From: Actinomycetes bacterium
Lineage (GTDB): Bacteria; Actinomycetota; Actinomycetes; Actinomycetales; Microbacteriaceae
NCBI GenBank assembly: GCA_023390155.1
Contig: JAEWDJ010000345.1
Coordinates: forward strand, 1 to 10,869
Reading direction: 5' to 3'
Length of the DNA stretch: 10,869 nt
Shown here: piece after piece, positions 6,586 to 10,869 of the stretch
Layout of the letters: every line of letters begins with the position of its first letter
Numbering within the stretch: the stretch's first letter is position 1
Notes under the pieces: model-generated
Told to the model about the DNA's origin: nothing
Database searches by the model: none
The model's input: only the letters and a program-made list of their open reading frames with translations
Translations under genes and position numbers: made by a program

Positions 6586-8451
6586 TCACCCGAAAGTACG
6601 AACGCGCGCCTCCAGCTGGTCGACGTCGCGCGCCGCGCCCTTGTCGGCCGAGAGCGCCATCGCGGCGTACGCGCGCAGCGCGGCGGACACCGGGCGGTCC
6701 CGGTCGAGCGGGCGGTAGCCGCGGCCGGCCTCGAGCGCCTCGCGGCGGGCGTCGAGGACGGCGTCCGGCACGTCGAGGCGCAGCGCGCGGGTGTGCACGT
6801 CGATGCTGATCGTGTCGCCGTCCTCCACGAGCGCGATCAGGCCGCCGGCCGCCGCCTCGGGGGAGACATGGCCGATGGACAGGCCCGAGGTCCCGCCGGA
6901 GAAGCGGCCGTCGGTGATGAGCGCGCACTTCGCACCGAGCCCGCGGCCCTTGAGGAAGGAGGTCGGGTACAGCATCTCCTGCATGCCGGGGCCGCCGCGC
7001 GGTCCCTCGTAGCGGATGACGACGACGTCGCCCTCCTGCACCCGCTTGCCGAGGATGGCCTCGACCGCGGCCTCCTGCGAGTCGACGACGACGGCCGGGC
7101 CGGTGAAGGTCAGGATGCTCTCGTCGACGCCCGCGGTCTTGACCACGGCGCCGTCGGGGGCGAGGTTGCCGCGCAGGATGGCGAGGCCGCCGTCCTTCGA
7201 GTAGGCGTGGGCGACATCCCGGATCACGCCGGTCTCGGCGTCGAGGTCGAGCTCGTGCCAGCGTTCCGACTGCGAGAACGCGGACGACGAGCGCACGCCT
7301 CCCGGCGCCGCGTGGAACAGCTCGATCGCCTCCGGCGTCGCGGAGCCGCCGCGGATGTCCCAGTCGGCGAGCCACCGCTCGAGCGTCGGCGCGTGGACGG
7401 TGTGGACGCCGCGGTCGAGCAGGCCGGCGCGGTCCAGCTCGCCGAGCAGCGCGGGCACGCCGCCGGCGCGGTGCACGTCCTCGACGAGCGCGGCGCCGTT
7501 GGGCGCCACCTTCGACAGGCACGGCACCCGCCGCGAGAGCGCGTCGATGTCGGTGAGGTCGTAGTCGATCCCGCCCTCGCGGGCCGCGGCCAGCAGATGG
7601 AGGATCGTGTTGGTGGAGCCGCCCATCGCGATGTCGAGCGCCATCGCGTTGCCGAAGGCCGCGGCGGTCGCGATCGAGCGCGGGAGGACGGTCTCGTCGT
7701 CCAGGTCGTAGTAGCGGTGCGCCAGCTCCACCGCGGTCGCGCCCGCCTTCTCGTAGAGCGCGCGGCGAGCCGTGTGCGTGGCGAGCGTCGAGCCGTTGCC
7801 CGGGAGGGCCAGGCCGAGCGCCTCGGTGAGGAAGTTCATCGAGTTGGCGGTGAACATCCCCGAGCACGAGCCGCAGGTCGGGCAGGCGTTCTCCTCGATG
7901 CGGAGCAGGTCGGTGTCGCTCACGCTGTCGTTCGCCGAGTCGGCGATGGCGGAGATGAGGTCGAGCTTGCGCACGGTCCCGTCGACGAGCGTCGTGCGGC
8001 CGCCCTCCATCGGGCCTCCCGAGACGAAGACGACCGGGATGTTGAGGCGCAGTGCCGCGAGTAGCATGCCCGGCGTGATCTTGTCGCAGTTGGAGACGCA
8101 CACGATCGCGTCGGCGCAGTGCGCGTTGACCATGTACTCGACCGAGTCGGCGATCAGCTCGCGCGACGGCAGGGAGTACAGCATCCCGCCGTGGCCCATC
8201 GCGATGCCGTCGTCGACCGCGATGGTGTTGAACTCGCGCGGGATGCCGCCCGCCTCCTGCACGGCGGCGGAGACGATGCGGCCGACCGGCTGCAGGTGGG
8301 TGTGACCCGGGACGAACTCGGTGAAGCTGTTCGCGACGGCGACGATCGGCTTTCCGAAGTCCTCGCGGGCGACGCCGGCGGCGCGCAGCAGTGCGCGGGC
8401 GCCGGCCATGTTGCGGCCGTGCGTGACGGTCCGGGAACGGAGTGCGGGCAT
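6586..8451 (-). CDS. ilvD: Dihydroxy-acid dehydratase
   Basis: A 621-residue IlvD, which dehydrates 2,3-dihydroxy-isovalerate and 2,3-dihydroxy-3-methylvalerate to the keto acids for Val, Leu, Ile and pantothenate. It is the long form, and its sequence closely resembles as I recall them the E. coli (about 616 aa) and Corynebacterium glutamicum enzymes. Key features: THGRNMAGARALLRA (10-24), VDDGIAMGHGGMLYSLPSRE (79-98), NCDKITPGML (121-130) with Cys122, ACPTCGSCSGMF (189-200) with Cys190, Cys193 and Cys196, and the C-terminal signature TDGRFSGG (513-520). The first cysteine site of the shorter [2Fe-2S] subclass is replaced by NSFTEFVPGH (41-50), as in E. coli, so an oxygen-sensitive [4Fe-4S] cluster is expected. 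The ATG at 8451 has AAGGA (plus-strand 8459-8463) seven bases upstream. It is followed by DUF3817 and is divergent from an XRE regulator. Confidence 0.98.
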   Translation of the reverse strand: MPALRSRTVTHGRNMAGARALLRAAGVAREDFGKPIVAVANSFTEFVPGHTHLQPVGRIVSAAVQEAGGIPREFNTIAVDDGIAMGHGGMLYSLPSRELIADSVEYMVNAHCADAIVCVSNCDKITPGMLLAALRLNIPVVFVSGGPMEGGRTTLVDGTVRKLDLISAIADSANDSVSDTDLLRIEENACPTCGSCSGMFTANSMNFLTEALGLALPGNGSTLATHTARRALYEKAGATAVELAHRYYDLDDETVLPRSIATAAAFGNAMALDIAMGGSTNTILHLLAAAREGGIDYDLTDIDALSRRVPCLSKVAPNGAALVEDVHRAGGVPALLGELDRAGLLDRGVHTVHAPTLERWLADWDIRGGSATPEAIELFHAAPGGVRSSSAFSQSERWHELDLDAETGVIRDVAHAYSKDGGLAILRGNLAPDGAVVKTAGVDESILTFTGPAVVVDSQEAAVEAILGKRVQEGDVVVIRYEGPRGGPGMQEMLYPTSFLKGRGLGAKCALITDGRFSGGTSGLSIGHVSPEAAAGGLIALVEDGDTISIDVHTRALRLDVPDAVLDARREALEAGRGYRPLDRDRPVSAALRAYAAMALSADKGAARDVDQLEARVRTFG

Positions 8452-8540
8452 GCTCCCATCCTTCGGGCGTGCGCACTCTTGCGGAAGTCAGCGTCGATAC
8501 TAGTAGTGGGAGCACTAGTACCGGGACGGAGGCGGCGGAC
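8452..8540. promoter_or_regulatory. ilvD / XRE regulator divergent promoter region
   Basis: An 89-bp gap between divergent starts. TAGTAT on the minus strand (plus 8497-8502) is a good -10 candidate for ilvD and would give a leader of about 40 nt. On the plus strand TTGCGG (8479-8484) could be a -35 for the regulator, but no clear matching -10 follows. GGAGG at 8528-8532 is the ribosome site of the regulator. The palindrome described separately overlaps the proposed ilvD -10. Confidence 0.45.
8498..8520. promoter_or_regulatory. Inverted repeat TACTAGT-N9-ACTAGTA, candidate operator
   Basis: Perfect 7-bp arms at 8498-8504 and 8514-8520 with a 9-nt spacer, so centres are 16 bp apart, about one and a half helical turns. 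Each arm contains the self-palindromic ACTAGT. It lies 21 nt before the regulator ATG and 47 nt before the ilvD ATG, and overlaps the candidate ilvD -10. The likely binder is the neighbouring XRE/MmyB-like protein as a dimer; this is an inference from position only. Confidence 0.45.
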
Positions 8541-9350
8541 ATGGCGGCGATGGATGCGACCGATGACGCCGACCGTCGCCGCGAGCTCGGCCGCTTCCTC
8601 CGCGCCCGTCGCGAGCGGGCGGTGCGGGCCGACTACGGCCTCCCTCCGGTCGGCCGCTCCCGCGATCTCGGCCTGCGCCGGGAGGAGATCGCCTATCTCG
8701 CCGGGGTCAGCGTCACCTGGTACACCTGGGTCGAGCAGGGGAGGCCGATCAACCCCTCGCGCTCGGTGCTCGACTCGCTCGCGCGCACCCTGCGGCTGTC
8801 GCCGTCGGAGCACGAGTTCGCGCTCTCCCTCGCCGGCTTCGGCCTCGCCATGCAGGATGCGGCCCCTCCCGTCGAGGACGCCCCCGCCCACCTCCAGCGC
8901 CTCCTCGACGCCCTCGACCCCAACCCGTCGTTCGCGCTCGCGCCCGACTGGGGCATCGCCGGCTGGAACAGCGCCTACGAGCGTCTGTACCCGAACGTGG
9001 CGACCGTCCCGCGGGCCGACCGCAACCTCCTGTGGCTCGTCTTCACCGACCCGGCCGTGCGCGAGCTGCTGCCGGACTGGGAGGAGACCAGCCGCCGCTT
9101 CCTGGCCGAGTTCCGCGCCGAGTCGGGCGCTCGTGCCGGCGATCCCGCGGTGCGCGCCCTCGTCGCCCGGCTCCGGGAGGCGAGCGAGCCCTTCCGTGCG
9201 GCGTGGGACCGCTACGACATCAGCGGCTTCGCCTCCCGCGAGCGCCGCTTCCACACTCCCGGCGGCGGCACCGCCCGCTTCGAGCACCACCTGCTCGCCC
9301 CGACCGACCACCCGGACCTGCGGCTGGTCGTGTACACCCCGCTGGGCTAG
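8541..9350 (+). CDS. XRE-family regulator with MmyB-like ligand-binding domain
   Basis: A 269-residue transcription regulator. An N-terminal helix-turn-helix of XRE type spans about 14-75, with LGLRREEIAYLAGVSVTWYT (43-62) and VEQGR (64-68) as its core. From about 115 to 265 is a MmyB-like (MLTR-type, PAS-like) ligand-binding domain: NPSFALAPDWGIAGWNSAY (128-146), LLWLVFTDP (163-171), DWEETSRRFLAEFRAE (179-194) and a C-terminal FHTPGGG (237-243) to LVVYTPLG. Proteins of this type are common in actinobacteria and often repress a neighbouring gene in answer to a small ligand. The ATG at 8541 is chosen because GGAGG lies eight bases upstream. An in-frame ATG at 8442 would overlap the ilvD start and has a poorer context. 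Divergence from ilvD and the palindrome between them suggest it controls itself and perhaps ilvD; the ligand is unknown. Confidence 0.92.
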   Translation: MAAMDATDDADRRRELGRFLRARRERAVRADYGLPPVGRSRDLGLRREEIAYLAGVSVTWYTWVEQGRPINPSRSVLDSLARTLRLSPSEHEFALSLAGFGLAMQDAAPPVEDAPAHLQRLLDALDPNPSFALAPDWGIAGWNSAYERLYPNVATVPRADRNLLWLVFTDPAVRELLPDWEETSRRFLAEFRAESGARAGDPAVRALVARLREASEPFRAAWDRYDISGFASRERRFHTPGGGTARFEHHLLAPTDHPDLRLVVYTPLG

Positions 9351-9353
9351 CCC

Positions 9354-9412
9354 CCGAGTATGCAGAAAGTGCGCCGGATCACGCGGATCCGACGCACTTT
9401 CTGCGTACTCGG
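9354..9412. terminator. Long hairpin between XRE regulator gene and purQ (bidirectional terminator or palindromic repeat)
   Basis: Inverted repeat with 27-nt arms (9354-9380 and 9386-9412) and a 5-nt loop, ACGCG. The two imperfect pairs are 9361/9405 (T-G) and 9374/9392 (C-A). The first is a wobble in plus-strand RNA and the second in minus-strand RNA, so each transcript has one true mismatch. It begins 3 nt after the regulator stop and ends 22 nt before the purQ stop. There is no T-tract on either side. The core word GCAGAAAGTGCG is AT-richer than its surroundings. Confidence 0.65.
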
Positions 9413-9434
9413 CTGTTGCCGGCCGATCGGGAGC

Positions 9435-10133
9435 TCAGGCCTCGACGAGGGCCGAGCGGATGACCGAGGTGAAGAAGGTCAGGCCGTCGACGCCGGAGCG
9501 CATGGCCTCCGTGGTGTCGGGGCCGAAGCCGGGCTCGACCGCGTGCTCCGGGTGCGGCATGAGGCCGACCACGTTGCCGCGCTCGTTGCGCACGCCGGCG
9601 ATGTCGTTGAGCGAGCCGTTGGGGTTGACGCCCGCGTAGCGGAAGGCGACCAGGCCTTCGCCCTCGAGCCGCGCCAGCTCGTCGGCGGAGGCGATGAAGC
9701 CGCCCTCGCCGTTCTTGAGCGGGATGACGATCTCCTGGCCCTGCTCGAACCCGTTCGTCCACGGAGTCTCGGTGTTCTCGACGATCAGCGACTGGTCGCG
9801 GCGGATGAAGTTGCCGTGGTCGTTGCGGATGAGGCCGCCGGAGACGAGGTGCGCCTCCGCGAGCATCTGGAAGCCGTTGCAGATGCCGAGCACGGGCATG
9901 CCCTTGCCGGCGGCGTCCACGACCTCGGTCATGATCGGCGAGAGGCTCGCGATCGCACCGCAGCGCAGGTAGTCGCCGTAGCTGAAGCCACCGGGGAGGA
10001 CGAGGGCGTCGACGCCCTGGAGGTCGTGCTCGCCGTGCCAGAGCGCGACCGGCTCGGCGCCGGCGAGGCGTACGGCGCGGAGGGCGTCCCGGTCGTCGAG
10101 CGAGCCGGGGAAGGTGATGACGCCGATGCGCAT
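9435..10133 (-). CDS. purQ: Phosphoribosylformylglycinamidine synthase glutaminase subunit PurQ
   Basis: A 232-residue class I glutamine amidotransferase that supplies ammonia to PurL in FGAM synthetase. Motifs: GVITFPGSLDDRDA (4-17), LVLPGGFSYGDYLRCGA (45-61) for the oxyanion region, GICNGFQML (83-91) with the nucleophile Cys85, and MPHPEH (192-197) with His194 and Glu196 completing the triad. The length is normal for stand-alone PurQ. The ATG at 10133 shares its A with the TGA of purS (TGATG), which predicts translational coupling and matched subunit amounts. It ends opposite the XRE regulator gene across a long hairpin, so the purSQ transcript probably stops before reaching ilvD and purL. 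Confidence 0.98.
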   Translation of the reverse strand: MRIGVITFPGSLDDRDALRAVRLAGAEPVALWHGEHDLQGVDALVLPGGFSYGDYLRCGAIASLSPIMTEVVDAAGKGMPVLGICNGFQMLAEAHLVSGGLIRNDHGNFIRRDQSLIVENTETPWTNGFEQGQEIVIPLKNGEGGFIASADELARLEGEGLVAFRYAGVNPNGSLNDIAGVRNERGNVVGLMPHPEHAVEPGFGPDTTEAMRSGVDGLTFFTSVIRSALVEA

Positions 10134-10393
10134 CAGGCGTCCACCTCGTCCGGGTAGTGGATGCCGACGACGTCCTCGATGACCGAGTTCGACAGGATCT
10201 CGTCGGCGATCTCGCGGACCGCGGCGCGGGTGGCGTCGTCGATCGGGCCGTCGACCGTCAGCTCGAACCGCTTGCCGACGCGGACGCCGCTGAACTGGCC
10301 CTTGCCGATGCGCGACAGGGCGCCGGCGACGGCCTTGCCCTGGGGGTCGAGCAGCTCCGCCTTGGGCATGACTTCCACAACGATCGTCGACAA
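10133..10393 (-). CDS. purS: Phosphoribosylformylglycinamidine synthase subunit PurS
   Basis: An 86-residue PurS, the small structural subunit that bridges PurQ and PurL. It shows the typical IVVEVMPKAELLDPQGKAV opening (4-22), VRVGKRFEL (37-45) and the C-terminal NSVIEDVVGI segment (69-78). The start is TTG at 10393, supported by AGGAG seven bases upstream and by a standard family N terminus. The first in-frame ATG is inside the conserved EVMPK motif and would be too short. The last base of its TGA is the first base of the purQ ATG. It begins 45 nt after the upstream PaaX-like gene ends, with its own candidate -10 in that gap. Confidence 0.97.
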   Translation of the reverse strand: MSTIVVEVMPKAELLDPQGKAVAGALSRIGKGQFSGVRVGKRFELTVDGPIDDATRAAVREIADEILSNSVIEDVVGIHYPDEVDA

Positions 10394-10435
10394 AGGTGCG
10401 CTCCTGCTCGCTCGCGGTCGGGGGGTTCGCCAGCG

Positions 10436-10441
10436 ATTCTA
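10436..10441 (-). promoter_or_regulatory. TAGAAT -10 element, candidate purSQ promoter
   Basis: Minus-strand TAGAAT (plus-strand ATTCTA) is one base from TATAAT and lies 42 nt before the purS TTG, giving a predicted leader of about 36 nt. Its first three bases are the TAG stop codon of the upstream PaaX-like gene. No good -35 is visible at 16 to 18 nt, so it may be weak or need an activator. It is read by eye only. Confidence 0.45.
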
Positions 10442-10869
10442 CCGTGCGGAGGCGGGCACGCGGTCCGGGCCGGCGACCCGGGCGGCGTACGCGACGGACC
10501 GCTCCTCGAGCGTCGCGCGCAGACGCGCGAACAGGGCGGCGGAGGCGTCGCCGGGCCAGTCGGCGGGCAGCGCGGCCGACGGGAGACCCGGGTCGCGGTA
10601 CGGGACGACCCGCCACTCGTCGAGGGCACGGATCCAGAGAGCGAACGCCTCCTCATCGCCCAGCTCGGTGACCCCGTCGACCGCGCCGAAGCGGTTCAGG
10701 AACGACTCGTGCACGCGCCGGATGGCGGGGAGGTCGTACCAGGCGGCGAGACCCGCCGCGAGATCGCCGCGGGGCGCCGCGCCCACGAAGAGCTCCGCAC
10801 CGAACTCGTCGACCACCTCGGCGAGCTCGGCCTCCAACGCGGCAGGCCCGATCCACAGGCCGTCGGCGA
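10439..10869 (-). CDS. PaaX-family transcriptional regulator, C-terminal part (runs off the window)
   Basis: The last 142 residues of a longer protein. The reading frame is open to the window edge, and codons upstream of the apparent TTG at 10837 continue the family pattern (DGLWIGPAALEAELAE), so that TTG is not the true start. The segment FALWIRALDEWRVVPYRDP followed by LPADWPGDASAALFARL matches the C-terminal domain of PaaX-type repressors as I know it. PaaX controls phenylacetate catabolism in E. coli, but actinobacterial homologues regulate varied genes, so no target is assigned. The N-terminal winged helix should lie beyond 10869. It reads toward purS 45 nt away on the same strand; read-through into purSQ is possible. 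Confidence 0.8.
   Translation of the reverse strand, partial: ADGLWIGPAALEAELAEVVDEFGAELFVGAAPRGDLAAGLAAWYDLPAIRRVHESFLNRFGAVDGVTELGDEEAFALWIRALDEWRVVPYRDPGLPSAALPADWPGDASAALFARLRATLEERSVAYAARVAGPDRVPASAR

Noticed and set aside
6793..8064. A 423-codon plus-strand ORF antisense to ilvD
   Set aside because: Shadow of ilvD with biased Arg/Ala/Gly/Val composition and no recognisable motif.
8442..8540. An upstream ATG (8442) for the XRE regulator giving 33 extra residues
   Set aside because: It would overlap the ilvD start and run through the promoter and palindrome. The ATG at 8541 has a proper ribosome site and fits the family's N terminus.
9360..10157. A 265-codon plus-strand ORF antisense to purQ, starting inside a hairpin
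   Set aside because: It starts in the palindrome stem, has no ribosome site, and overlaps a certain purQ gene on the opposite strand.
10439..10837. The PaaX-like frame as a complete 132-residue gene starting at TTG 10837
   Set aside because: The frame stays open and keeps matching the family to the window edge, so the gene is longer and its start lies outside the window.

Overview
The window is about 10.9 kb of very GC-rich DNA (roughly 70% by eye) with G/C-ending codons, GTG and TTG starts, and long antisense ORF shadows. Gene content fits an actinobacterium: a CE1758/CE1759-type flavin oxidoreductase pair, a DUF3817 membrane protein, a MmyB-like XRE regulator, stand-alone PurS and small-type PurL. 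Overall flavour suggests Microbacteriaceae (Leifsonia-like). That family-level placement is inferred, not proven. No phage, IS element, CRISPR array, rRNA or tRNA was found, so this looks like ordinary chromosomal backbone.

Layout. 11-1926 (minus): a two-gene operon of an LLM-class flavin monooxygenase followed by its partner FMN reductase. 1927-2142: divergent regulatory gap with an AT-rich palindromic island. 2143-3045 (plus): an EamA/DMT-type exporter, probably from a leaderless transcript. 3109-5427 (minus): purL. 5591-5968 (plus): a small TfoX N-domain protein. 6084-8451 (minus): ilvD followed 34 nt later by a DUF3817 membrane protein. 8541-9350 (plus): an XRE/MmyB-like regulator divergent from ilvD, with a 7-bp-arm inverted repeat between them. 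9435-10393 (minus): purS and purQ, overlapping by one base. 10439-10869 (minus): the C-terminal part of a PaaX-family regulator that runs off the window.

How it fits together. PurS, PurQ and small PurL together form the FGAM synthetase complex of purine synthesis, but purL lies about 4 kb from purSQ, separated by branched-chain amino-acid and regulatory genes. ilvD supplies the dihydroxyacid dehydratase step of Val/Leu/Ile and pantothenate synthesis. The LLM oxidase and FMN reductase form a two-component flavin monooxygenase of unknown substrate.

The most noticeable non-coding signal is that every convergent gene junction in the window (three of three) holds a long, near-perfect inverted repeat of 18 to 29 nt per arm with a 3 to 6 nt loop and no T-tract. 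These are candidate bidirectional terminators, and two of them could be members of a dispersed palindromic repeat family. I see no convincing completely new multi-gene system. The best leads are these hairpins, the ilvD/XRE intergenic operator, and the uncharacterised flavin monooxygenase pair.
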